A DNA stretch of 43,727 nt from an uncultured Methylococcaceae bacterium (GTDB lineage Bacteria > Pseudomonadota > Gammaproteobacteria > Methylococcales > Methylomonadaceae), in contig CAJAVP010000070.1 of the NCBI GenBank assembly GCA_903945375.1, forward strand, positions 1 to 43,727, written 5' to 3'. The notes beneath the pieces are model-generated. The model searched no databases and was not told the origin of the DNA. It saw only the letters and a list, made by a program, of their open reading frames with translations. Position numbers and translations under genes: made by a program. Below, in pieces: positions 35,997-43,640 of this stretch; the stretch's first letter is position 1; each line of letters starts with the position of its first letter.

Positions 35997-36168
35997 AGGA
36001 TTTACCAGGTAATTGAATAAAACGCTTTGTTTTCTAAAACTAGCGTCAGAAGAATGTGATGCGTGTACAGTATAATTTAATCTCGACGTTGGTTGAAGTG
36101 ATCGCTTTTCAGGGCAAACGCATTCAGATTGCGTCAATAACCTTTTGTTGAACTAAAACAGCACAAGT

Positions 36169-36218
36169 TGTTTTACTCCAAATTAGTTATCATCAACAGA
36201 GATTGAAAACGCTGTAAC
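36169..36218 (+). promoter_or_regulatory. Repeated promoter-region element, copy 2 (upstream of the LonB-like gene)
   Basis: Carries the same 19-mer as 26820-26838 (here 36190-36208) and similar flanks (GTTTTACTCCA, TTATCATC, GCTGTAA). TTGAAA at 36203-36208 is followed after 15 bases by TAAAAT, a slightly short promoter spacing. The ATG lies 53 bases after the 19-mer. Confidence 0.55.
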
Positions 36219-36261
36219 AATGTTAAAATGTCCGGTTTAATTAACCTCTTGTTATTTGTCC

Positions 36262-38655
36262 ATGTCCACTACCTTAAAGCTGCCTGCGTCTGCGCTTAAA
36301 CTCCATGTTGATTTAACCGAATTTGTTGATTCTAAAGACACACATTCTTCTAATCATCCCCCTATTTTAGGACAAGCGAGGGCGCAGTCTGCTTTGGCAT
36401 TCGGGGTCGCAATGCCTGCCTTTGGTTATAATGTTTTTGTCATGGGAGAGGCAGGTTTGGGACGACTTACCCTAATTGCTAACCATCTTGATACGCTGTC
36501 AAAAAACTCACCAACACCGCCGACCTATGTTTATGTCGATAATTTTGACAATGCAAGACATCCACGAGCCTTGTGTTTGCCGCCAGGTTATGGTCAGCCA
36601 TTTTGTAAGGATATTGAACAGCTGATTGACACGCTTTTGGCGAATTTTCCGGCAGTATTTGAAAGTCCTGCGTATCAACAAAAGAAAAACGTGATAGAGC
36701 GGCAGTTTAATCAAGCTTACGATGCGGCATTGGATTGTGTAGAAAAACAAGCGCAAAGCCAAGGCATTGCGTTGATACGAGAAAGCGAGTCGGTGGCTTT
36801 TGCGTTGATTAAGAAAAAGAAGGTATTAAGTAATGAGCAACTCAGTCAATTGCCACAACTTGAACGCGACAAATTCTATAAGCAAGTGGAAATCCTAGAA
36901 GATGGCATGAGCGAGGCTTTATTAGAGCTGCCTCAATATCGTCGAACCGTTGTTGAAAAAATCCGGCAATTAGATCATGAAACCATTCACCACGTCCTTG
37001 CGCCCTTATTGGCCGATTTAGCAGAAAAATATGGCGATATCGAAGACATTGTGGCTTACCTATCAGATATTACACAACCGCTAGAAACCAGCATTAGAGA
37101 TCATTTAATGCTGGGTCGAGGTGAGTTAGAAGGCGGGAGTGTTAAGCGACAGCTATTCAGTGACCAGTTTTTGCCTAATATCCTAATGGATCATGTGCTG
37201 GAGAGTGGTGCCCCCATCGTTTATGAGCCACATCCTATTTATCAAAATTTGTTCGGACGTATTGAGTACAGCAATGAACAAGGATCGTTGCTGACCCATT
37301 ATCGGCGCATTTGTGCCGGCTCTTTGCACAAAGCCAACGGCGGTTATTTGATTCTCGATGCGGAGAAGTTGTTAAATTACCCCTTTGTTTGGGAAGGCTT
37401 AAAACGAGCATTGCAATCGGGGTGCATTGAAATTGAGTCGCCTTATTCTGATTTAGGTGTCAATGCAACGATTACCTTAAAGCCTGAAGTGATTCCCTTA
37501 AATCTTAAAGTCATTTTAGTTGGCAGCCGAGACACTTATTACTTATTGGAAGAGTTAGATAACGAATTTAATGAGATATTTAAAGTTCTGGCAGATTTTG
37601 ATCATTACATTCCTATTTCGCCAGATTCGTTAAATCAATTTTCTCGTTTGTTAATAAGACATGCTAACGATTCAGGTTTTAAATCCTTAACAACGTCCGC
37701 TTTAGAAGGTTTATTGGAACACAGTTGTCGTTTGGCTGAAAATCAGCACCAATTTTCTGCTAGCGTACGTGATACCTTAGAAATTATTGGCGAAGCCAGT
37801 TTGTATGCGAGCCAAGCTGAGGCATCAACTATTGACCGGATACATGTAGATCAAGCGCTGTCCGCGCGTGAGTACCGTAATGGTCGGATGTCTCAAAATA
37901 TCCTCGAAGAAATGTTGGATGGCACGATTTTGATTGATACCGATGGCGAGGCTATTGGCAAGATCAATGGCTTGACGGTGTTGGAAATTGGCGGCAGTTG
38001 TTTTGGTGCGCCGGCACGCATTACCACAACGGTTTATCCTGGCTCCAGAGGCATTGTGGATATTGAGCGAGAAGCCGAGTTGGGGCAAGCCATACATTCC
38101 AAAGGCGTGATGATATTAACGGGTTATTTGGGACATTTTTATGCCCAGCAATTTCCTTTGGCTATTTCCGCCAGCATTGCAATCGAGCAATCGTACAGTC
38201 CTATTGATGGCGATAGCGCCGCCTTAGCGGAGTTGTGCTGCCTGATTTCGGCATTAACACGATTGCCTATTCAGCAGACGTTTGCCATTACCGGATCAAT
38301 CAATCAGTACGGCGAGGTACAAGCGATTGGCGGCGTGAATGAAAAGATTGAAGGCTTTTTTCGCTTATGCAAGGCGAGGGGACTCAACGGACAGCATGGC
38401 GTTATCATTCCGGCGGCCAATAAGCGCAATCTGATGTTAAAACAAGAAGTCATTGATGCGGTGAGTGCGGGACTGTTTTCGGTCTATGCGGTGGCGAGTG
38501 TGGATGAAGCATTGGAATTATTGACCGGGCAAACCGCAGGTGTTGCCGATCCAGAGGGTAATTATCCTGAGATGAGCATCAATTTTAAAGCGATCTCTAG
38601 GCTAAAAGAAATTTCTGAAATGGCAGAGGATGATAAAGACGAAAGCGCATTGTGA
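36262..38655 (+). CDS. LonB-like ATP-dependent protease (AAA_32 / Lon S16 type)
   Basis: I start at the ATG at 36262 (797 residues); a TTG two codons earlier is in frame. The N-terminal part has LGQARAQSALAFGVAM and an atypical P-loop region VMGEAGLGRLTLI, then a coiled insert, then AAA core sequences (GGYLILDAEKLL, ILVGSRDTYYLLEELDNEF). The C-terminal Lon proteolytic domain has the catalytic Ser in DGDSAALAEL and Lys in GGVNEKIEGF. This is the gammaproteobacterial LonB-like class (YcbZ/LonP-related) rather than the housekeeping LonA. The P-loop reads GEAGLGRLT, with Arg where GKT/GKS is usual, so ATP use may be altered. It stands alone. Confidence 0.9.
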   Translation: MSTTLKLPASALKLHVDLTEFVDSKDTHSSNHPPILGQARAQSALAFGVAMPAFGYNVFVMGEAGLGRLTLIANHLDTLSKNSPTPPTYVYVDNFDNARHPRALCLPPGYGQPFCKDIEQLIDTLLANFPAVFESPAYQQKKNVIERQFNQAYDAALDCVEKQAQSQGIALIRESESVAFALIKKKKVLSNEQLSQLPQLERDKFYKQVEILEDGMSEALLELPQYRRTVVEKIRQLDHETIHHVLAPLLADLAEKYGDIEDIVAYLSDITQPLETSIRDHLMLGRGELEGGSVKRQLFSDQFLPNILMDHVLESGAPIVYEPHPIYQNLFGRIEYSNEQGSLLTHYRRICAGSLHKANGGYLILDAEKLLNYPFVWEGLKRALQSGCIEIESPYSDLGVNATITLKPEVIPLNLKVILVGSRDTYYLLEELDNEFNEIFKVLADFDHYIPISPDSLNQFSRLLIRHANDSGFKSLTTSALEGLLEHSCRLAENQHQFSASVRDTLEIIGEASLYASQAEASTIDRIHVDQALSAREYRNGRMSQNILEEMLDGTILIDTDGEAIGKINGLTVLEIGGSCFGAPARITTTVYPGSRGIVDIEREAELGQAIHSKGVMILTGYLGHFYAQQFPLAISASIAIEQSYSPIDGDSAALAELCCLISALTRLPIQQTFAITGSINQYGEVQAIGGVNEKIEGFFRLCKARGLNGQHGVIIPAANKRNLMLKQEVIDAVSAGLFSVYAVASVDEALELLTGQTAGVADPEGNYPEMSINFKAISRLKEISEMAEDDKDESAL

Positions 38656-38724
38656 GACACTCGCTCATTCATTGAAGCTTTTTTTAAATTCCTTATTCAA
38701 TCATTGTTAGGACGGCATTTTTTC

Positions 38725-39204
38725 ATGAATCAAGATTTGTTCAAATTAGCAGAGCAATTAGGTCAGGTATTAAACCATAAAGGGGACGTTCTCGTGACGG
38801 CTGAATCGTGTACGGGAGGTTGGATTGCGGAACTGGTTACTGAAGTTGCGGGCAGTTCTGCCTGGTTTGATCGCGGATTTGTGACATATAGTAATAGTGC
38901 CAAAATAGAAATGTTGGGCGTGAATCCTGACACCTTGCGTCAGTATGGCGCGGTCAGCGAGCAAACGGTAGTCGAAATGGTGAGAGGGGCTTTAACACAC
39001 AGTCATGCCAGCTTGGCGGTTGCCGTGAGTGGTATTGCCGGGCCAGAGGGTGGCACACCAGCGCATCCCGTGGGAACGGTATGGCTGGCGTGGCAACGCA
39101 AACATCAAGAGGCTGTCGCTATCAAAAAATATTTTGTTGGCGATAGGCATCAGATTAGAGGGCAAACGGTTCAGTGTGCCGTTGAAGAATGCCTAAGAAG
39201 ATAA
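38725..39204 (+). CDS. pncC: Nicotinamide-nucleotide amidohydrolase, CinA C-terminal type
   Basis: PncC deamidates nicotinamide mononucleotide to nicotinate mononucleotide and recycles NAD by-products such as those from DNA ligase. The 159-residue stand-alone domain shows VTAESCTGGWIAELVTEVAGSS (catalytic Ser), FVTYSNSAKIEMLGV, AVSGIAGPEGGTPAHPVGTVW and the C-terminal helix. I use the ATG at 38725; the TTG at 38704 adds seven residues without benefit. AGGACGG upstream may be the ribosome binding site. Confidence 0.93.
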   Translation: MNQDLFKLAEQLGQVLNHKGDVLVTAESCTGGWIAELVTEVAGSSAWFDRGFVTYSNSAKIEMLGVNPDTLRQYGAVSEQTVVEMVRGALTHSHASLAVAVSGIAGPEGGTPAHPVGTVWLAWQRKHQEAVAIKKYFVGDRHQIRGQTVQCAVEECLRR

Positions 39205-39223
39205 GCAGGTTATGGGATGCTGA

Positions 39224-39457
39224 CTAAAAACCAAATTCAGACTCGTCAAAGTCCTCAAATTGTTCTTTCAATAGCTTTTTTTCCCAGTAGATTTCAATTT
39301 TTCTACGGGCATCACGTTTGATCGTTTCTTTTTCCAAACCATCGGTTAGTGGGACATAATCGCCACCATCAAAAAGATCATCGTCATCATGATCAGGCTC
39401 AGTGGCTACGGTTGGTGGAGTAGCCTTTGCGGATGATTTAGTGGATGTTTTACTCAT
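39224..39457 (-). CDS. PA3496-family small envelope-integrity-type protein
   Basis: A 77-residue protein: a Ser/Thr/Lys-rich start, an acidic segment (DHDDDDLFDGGDYVPL) and a helical charged end (ARRKIEIYWEKKLLKEQFED). The RR-IE-x-EKK-L pattern resembles small conserved gammaproteobacterial proteins called PA3496 family (putative envelope integrity). GAGG six bases before the ATG supports translation. It faces pncC head-on and slyD back-to-back. A hairpin with T-run lies 27 bases before the start. The family call comes from memory of the motif. Confidence 0.65.
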   Translation of the reverse strand: MSKTSTKSSAKATPPTVATEPDHDDDDLFDGGDYVPLTDGLEKETIKRDARRKIEIYWEKKLLKEQFEDFDESEFGF

Positions 39458-39478
39458 TAGTTAACCTCTTTCTATATA

Positions 39479-39521
39479 AAAACTTTTGCAATCAAGCGAG
39501 TCAGTGGCTTGACTTGCAAAA
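39479..39521 (-). terminator. Hairpin with T-run in the 5' leader of the PA3496-like gene
   Basis: Arms TTTTGCAATCAAGC (39484-39497) and GCTTGA-C-TTGCAAAA (39507-39521) form a 14-bp stem with one bulge. On the minus strand it is followed by GTTTTTATAT, the layout of an intrinsic terminator, 27 bases before the ATG at 39457. With no minus-strand gene upstream to end, it looks like an attenuator. Confidence 0.5.
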
Positions 39522-39631
39522 ATATTATCGACACTCGGCATTTAAATCAACTGAGATTTTCTTAATTCATTATTGCCTGTTTGGGTAACGACCGATATCC
39601 CGTTTTTTTATGTCGCTATTTGCTTAATATT

Positions 39632-39660
39632 TTGGGACAACTGGGCAGTAAATCTATATC
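39632..39660 (+). promoter_or_regulatory. slyD: Candidate promoter for slyD
   Basis: TTGGGA (39632-39637) and TATATC (39655-39660) are 17 bases apart. The -10 is about 38 bases before the slyD ATG, and AGAAGG provides the ribosome binding site. Confidence 0.4.
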
Positions 39661-39697
39661 ATAGCCGCCTTTATTCATCTCAAAAGAAGGTTTTAAC

Positions 39698-40180
39698 ATG
39701 CAAATTGCTGAGAATATGGCTGTTTCTATTCACTATACGCTGACTAATGATGATAATGAAATCATCGACAGTTCGATTGATAGTGAACCTTTGGTGTATC
39801 TGCACGGTAACGGCAATATTATTTCTGGTCTTGAAGAGGCGCTTCATGGCAAAGCGGCCGGTGAAAAATTTACGGTACGGATTGCGGCAGAACATGCATA
39901 TGGCGAGTTTATGGAAGAAGCGGTGCAAGTCATTTCACGCGATATGTTTGAAGGCGTTGACGAAATTGAAGTCGGTATGCAGTTTCAGGCCGATGTCAGT
40001 TCAGGGCCAGGGGTTATCACGGTCACTCACATAGAGGGCGATGACATTACGATTGATGGCAATCATCCACTGGCCGGTGTGCCGTTGACATTTGCCGTTG
40101 AGATTGTCGAGGTTAGACCGGCTACGCCTGAAGAAATTTCACATGGTCATATTCATGGTCACGGTTGCGACCATCACTAA
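39698..40180 (+). CDS. slyD: FKBP-type peptidyl-prolyl isomerase SlyD
   Basis: SlyD is a cytoplasmic prolyl isomerase and metallochaperone, known for nickel delivery to hydrogenases. The 160 residues show the split FKBP core (VSIHYTLTNDDNEIIDSS, then PLVYLHGNGNIISGLEEALHGKAAGEKFTVRI), the insert-in-flap domain between, NHPLAGVPLTFAVEIVEVR, and a short metal-binding tail HGHIHGHGCDHH. The tail is shorter than in E. coli but has the same His/Cys character. Confidence 0.95.
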   Translation: MQIAENMAVSIHYTLTNDDNEIIDSSIDSEPLVYLHGNGNIISGLEEALHGKAAGEKFTVRIAAEHAYGEFMEEAVQVISRDMFEGVDEIEVGMQFQADVSSGPGVITVTHIEGDDITIDGNHPLAGVPLTFAVEIVEVRPATPEEISHGHIHGHGCDHH

Positions 40181-40550
40181 TTAACCATTGTTTGCCAGAA
40201 AAAGGCGGCTTTGGCGCATATTCTGTCTGGCTCAACTTGAACACTTTTGGACATTTCCATAATCGGTGTTCCAGTTGCCAGAATAAGTAACTTCTCATTA
40301 CCCACAGGTAGCTTGCCCGAATCACATCAGGCAACGGCGGAATGGTGTTTCCGCCCAACTGCCTATCCTTAAAATGGCTTTCGGGTGTATATGTTTCACA
40401 CGTAAGCATTCAATTTTTCCAAAAAGTAAACGTCTTAAATTGACGCTTGTATTCGGTATCATCGATTTCATCGAACAGTAAGGATTGTAAGCACCAGTGC
40501 CTGCAATTGATGACTGTTAGTTTTTATTATCAAACACCAAGGTGACAGAA
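40181..40550. other. Intergenic region with nested hairpin
   Basis: No convincing gene. At 40329-40364 AGGCA pairs with TGCCT around a 7-bp GGCGGAA/TTCCGCC stem, making a two-part hairpin. A minus-strand open frame (40122-40409) overlaps slyD and has no protein-like features. From about 40455 to 40491 the sequence weakly resembles the 26.8/36.2 kb promoter element. Confidence 0.35.
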
Positions 40551-41429
40551 ATGACTATGAATACGACAATCCGAAAACTCCCCACTAACGTCTTAGGCAA
40601 AGACTATATCGTCGGTGATTTGCATGGCTGTATAGACTTATTAGAGCGGTTGCTCGATGAAGTGCAATTTAATCCAGAGCGGGATCGGTTATTTTCGGTC
40701 GGTGATTTAATCGATCGTGGCCCTGATTCTTTGGCTTGCTTACAGCTGCTGACTAAGCCGTGGTGTTATGCCGTTCAAGGCAATCATGAAAGCATGTTGC
40801 TTAATTTCTTCTTGCCATATTTGCAAAATCATTACTTGGACAACTTGGATGACGTTAATGACACCAATTTTATCTGGAATGGTGGTGATTGGGTTGAACG
40901 CTATTTTATGCTCGATCAACACAGTATGACACTGGAGTTTGATCAGAGCTTGTTGTTGGTAGCTGATTTGCCTCTAATGTGGATTATTGGAGAGGGTGAG
41001 CAGCGTTTTCACGTCATTCATGCCGAATTGTTAAAACCTGAGTTTAATTACACTAAAACGCAGGTATGGTTAGATAGCGATATTGATCAATGGTTGGCAC
41101 AACACATTATCCCCAGTGAAACAGAAGAGGGTATTTATTGGTCACGAACACTGATGAGCCAATCTTCTAAAAAACGACTGCCGGCATTGCAAGCAGGGCT
41201 TTCATTTACATTTTGTGGTCATACCTATGCCCCTAAACCCCGACAAGTCCTGTCACATGTTTGTGTGGATACGGGAGCATACTTGACGATCAAGTCTCGC
41301 TCTAACCTAAATGGCCGGGGTTATGGTTTGACATTATTTGATGTAAAAAACGAGTGTTATATCTCCGCATCGTATCAACAATCAGATGTTTTGTGGTGTG
41401 ATTTCCCATTAGTGAGGCCAACTCACTAA
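40551..41429 (+). CDS. PPP-family serine/threonine phosphatase or bis-nucleoside polyphosphatase-like enzyme
   Basis: This 292-residue metallophosphatase has the three PPP motifs GDLHGC (about residue 22), GDLIDRGPDS (about 50) and GNHE (about 77), plus the later metal-binding His in FCGHTYAPKPRQV and VDTGAY. These match bacterial PrpA/lambda-type protein phosphatases. AAGGTGA five bases before the ATG at 40551 fixes the start; a GTG three codons earlier and an ATG two codons later are alternatives. It lies 110 bases before the next gene, with hairpins between, so co-transcription is uncertain. Confidence 0.85.
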   Translation: MTMNTTIRKLPTNVLGKDYIVGDLHGCIDLLERLLDEVQFNPERDRLFSVGDLIDRGPDSLACLQLLTKPWCYAVQGNHESMLLNFFLPYLQNHYLDNLDDVNDTNFIWNGGDWVERYFMLDQHSMTLEFDQSLLLVADLPLMWIIGEGEQRFHVIHAELLKPEFNYTKTQVWLDSDIDQWLAQHIIPSETEEGIYWSRTLMSQSSKKRLPALQAGLSFTFCGHTYAPKPRQVLSHVCVDTGAYLTIKSRSNLNGRGYGLTLFDVKNECYISASYQQSDVLWCDFPLVRPTH

Positions 41430-41447
41430 CCTGTATTGATGGAGTTA

Positions 41448-41513
41448 ACCGACGGCTTGTTTGACAAGTAAGCCTGCGGTTTCTCGCAAAGAGGCTAAAT
41501 CAACTCAAGCCTC
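41448..41513 (+). other. Two consecutive hairpins between the phosphatase and the unknown gene
   Basis: ACCGACGGCTT/AAGCCTGCGGT (41448-41480, 9 of 11 positions pair) is followed by GAGGCT/AGCCTC (41491-41513). Neither has a long T-run. They could weaken read-through or stabilise RNA ends. Confidence 0.4.
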
Positions 41514-41540
41514 TATTGACCACTAAAAACAGGGAAGTAC

Positions 41541-42449
41541 ATGAAATTTAAAGACTTATTGCAAGGCAAAACCCAACAAGCCCAACACGCACTGGATGAT
41601 TTCTTCGCCAACATTAAAGAAGAACGTATTCTCTGGTATCCCAGTGCAGGATGTGATTATCGTGATGTTATGGAAATGCGGCCTGAGAGATTAGCACTGC
41701 ATCAAATTCCCGAGGCTGCCAATATTATTTGCCACACGGATTACATGTACCGATGGACAAAACTAGACCAGCAAACCCGCTGGATTACCGTACACAAACA
41801 CGCACGTACCTTAATTCGCGTTATCGCTAAATATCCGTTGGCTTTTACATCTAACGATATCCGTCATCAAATTCGTAGAGAACATACCGTTAAATTTAAC
41901 CATAAATTATCACCTATGATTTTTTTACTTAAATTGAAAATAAAATCAGATAGTTTAGGTACATTTTATGCCCATGTTTTTTATTTCATTTTTGGCAACT
42001 ACAACTTTCTCGAAGAAGTGATTTTGAAAAAAAAGCTGGCGATATCGCATTTTGTCAAAGTTCGGCAGGGCTGTGGCTTTGGTGGTTGCCGAAAATGTAT
42101 CTCGGTCTTTTATGGCTTATTAGGCACTCTGCGTGTCAAGTATTTATTAGTCGATTCCGAAGTCCATTATCGTTTAGAAACGCATCATCAGATTGCGTTA
42201 GATCACCACATCCAGCATCAAGATTACCGATTACAAGCCATCGGTGTGCCACTGGATTGGAGCGGTTATCGGGTTCGTGCCTATCGCGTTGAAACACTTC
42301 CCGGTCTGTTAAGCAATGAGCAATTTAATGAAAATCTTTCAATTTTATATCGAGGCTGGACTAATGAATCGTGGAAGCCATTAAGCTTTTTCCCAATTGA
42401 TACCGCACTCTTGGAACGAGATCACCACCATCACGACCTTCGGTTTTAA
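41541..42449 (+). CDS. Conserved-looking protein of unknown function next to a PARG gene
   Basis: This 302-residue protein belongs to no family I can name. Near the N-terminus is ERILWYPSAGCDYRDVMEM (about 28-46), a motif I loosely associate with uncharacterised proteins found beside ADP-ribose enzymes. The middle has a cysteine-rich, possibly metal-binding stretch VRQGCGFGGCRKCISV (about 176-191), and the end carries ERDHHHHDLRF. There is no signal peptide or membrane helix. GGGAAG before the ATG is a good ribosome binding site. It is followed 50 bases later by the PARG-like gene, so they probably form one transcript. Confidence 0.7.
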   Translation: MKFKDLLQGKTQQAQHALDDFFANIKEERILWYPSAGCDYRDVMEMRPERLALHQIPEAANIICHTDYMYRWTKLDQQTRWITVHKHARTLIRVIAKYPLAFTSNDIRHQIRREHTVKFNHKLSPMIFLLKLKIKSDSLGTFYAHVFYFIFGNYNFLEEVILKKKLAISHFVKVRQGCGFGGCRKCISVFYGLLGTLRVKYLLVDSEVHYRLETHHQIALDHHIQHQDYRLQAIGVPLDWSGYRVRAYRVETLPGLLSNEQFNENLSILYRGWTNESWKPLSFFPIDTALLERDHHHHDLRF

Positions 42450-42499
42450 CACCATGATAGCGAATTTTATCCCATCAATCCTAACCGAGATTTAAAATC

Positions 42500-43396
42500 A
42501 TGCCTTCCTTAAAAACAAATAAATTTAAATACTTGTCTTGCCTTGATGCTCCAGAAAGAGCGCAATACCTACGACAAACACTGGATATTTCTCGTGCAAC
42601 GGCCGCTACATTGGGGCAATCTGCGCTTAACGCGATACGTTCAGGACAGTATATCAATGCAGAAGGTATTGCAGTAGATTGGCATACTCAAGTACAGGCC
42701 ATGCGCTTACAAAAATGTAGTATTTCGCCCACGGATATACTGCCTGACGATGCCTATATCAACCATCAAGAAACACGCATTCAAGTGAGTAATGAAACTA
42801 GCTTAATGGCAGCACGGCGACTTACAGATGCCGGTTTACAACCGCTCACGTTAAACTTTGCCAATGGTATAGAACCCGGTGGTGGCTTTCTTAGAGGCGC
42901 ACGCGCCCAAGAAGAATCACTTTGTCGTTGCAGTGCGCTGTATGAAGCATTACGGGATGATCCTATGTACGCAGCACACGCTAAGCGACCTTTGCCGGAT
43001 TCGACAGACTGGGCAATTCTTACTCCGAATGTCCCTGTATTTCGCAATGACGAAGGCGCTGCACTGGCTCAACCTTGGTTGTTGAGCGTACTAACCTGTG
43101 CCGCTCCTTATGCGCCTAAGGTTGGCAGAGAACAATCTGCGACACTATTGCGGCGACGTATTCTTCGGGTGTTAGCAATTGCGCGTGCTTATCGATACTC
43201 TGCATTGGTTTTGGGGGCGTGGGGTTGCGGTGCTTTTGGTAATGATGCGTATCAGACGGCGTGTGATTTCCGAGCAGCGATAGCATCAGAGGGCAATGGG
43301 GCTTTTTCTGATATCGTCTTTGCTATTACTGATTGGTCAGCTGAACGTCGATTTCTTGCGCCTTTTCAGCAAGTATTTAGTGCCGACTTTTTGTAA
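42500..43396 (+). CDS. Microbial poly(ADP-ribose) glycohydrolase (TIGR02452 / macro-domain type)
   Basis: This 298-residue protein has an N-terminal helical region like the PARG_cat microbial N-terminal domain. The macro-type core contains LTLNFANGIEPGGGFLRGARAQEESLCR near 118-145, which is the PARG signature GGG-x7-QEE with the catalytic Glu pair. Downstream LVLGAWGCGAFGND (about 237-250) is the second macro-domain loop for ADP-ribose phosphates. It should hydrolyse ADP-ribose chains or related adducts. It is last in the phosphatase-unknown-PARG run and ends in a strong terminator. Confidence 0.88.
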   Translation: MPSLKTNKFKYLSCLDAPERAQYLRQTLDISRATAATLGQSALNAIRSGQYINAEGIAVDWHTQVQAMRLQKCSISPTDILPDDAYINHQETRIQVSNETSLMAARRLTDAGLQPLTLNFANGIEPGGGFLRGARAQEESLCRCSALYEALRDDPMYAAHAKRPLPDSTDWAILTPNVPVFRNDEGAALAQPWLLSVLTCAAPYAPKVGREQSATLLRRRILRVLAIARAYRYSALVLGAWGCGAFGNDAYQTACDFRAAIASEGNGAFSDIVFAITDWSAERRFLAPFQQVFSADFL

Positions 43397-43405
43397 GGTA
43401 TAGAA

Positions 43406-43440
43406 ATCCCCTTCTTGGCGACAAGAAGGGGATAATTTTT
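43406..43440 (+). terminator. Strong intrinsic terminator after the PARG gene
   Basis: ATCCCCTTCTTG (43406-43417) pairs perfectly with CAAGAAGGGGAT (43422-43433) around a GCGA tetraloop, followed by AATTTTTT. It lies 10 bases after the PARG stop and closes the transcript. Confidence 0.9.
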
Positions 43441-43464
43441 TAAGTATTGCGCTTAGTTAAGCAC

Positions 43465-43614
43465 TCAATGCACAAAACCTATCTGAGAGAAGGCTTCGCC
43501 TTTGGCTAAACACTCTTTTTCCAACACCGCGATCATGTTTTTTAAAGCTAATGGTGTCTTTAATAATCTGGCTTGGCGATTGAATACGGCGTTGGTGTAT
43601 AAACAATCAGAAGG
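43465..43614 (-). pseudogene. Degraded coding trace on the minus strand
   Basis: A 49-codon open stretch with protein-like content (YTNAVFNRQARLLKTPLALK and later GEAFSQIGFVH) ends at 43465. It is cut off upstream by a stop at 43615-43617. It looks like the C-terminal end of a gene reading toward PARG whose upstream part is broken. I do not recognise the family. Confidence 0.3.
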
Positions 43615-43640
43615 TTATTCTACCCCTATCCCCTTTTTTA

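Noticed and set aside
40298-40306. Additional DnaA box TTACCCACA
   Set aside because: A single one-mismatch site without neighbours is expected by chance in a window of this size.
40122-40409. 95-codon minus-strand open frame between slyD and the phosphatase gene
   Set aside because: It overlaps the slyD end on the other strand, lacks a ribosome binding site and shows no recognisable domain.
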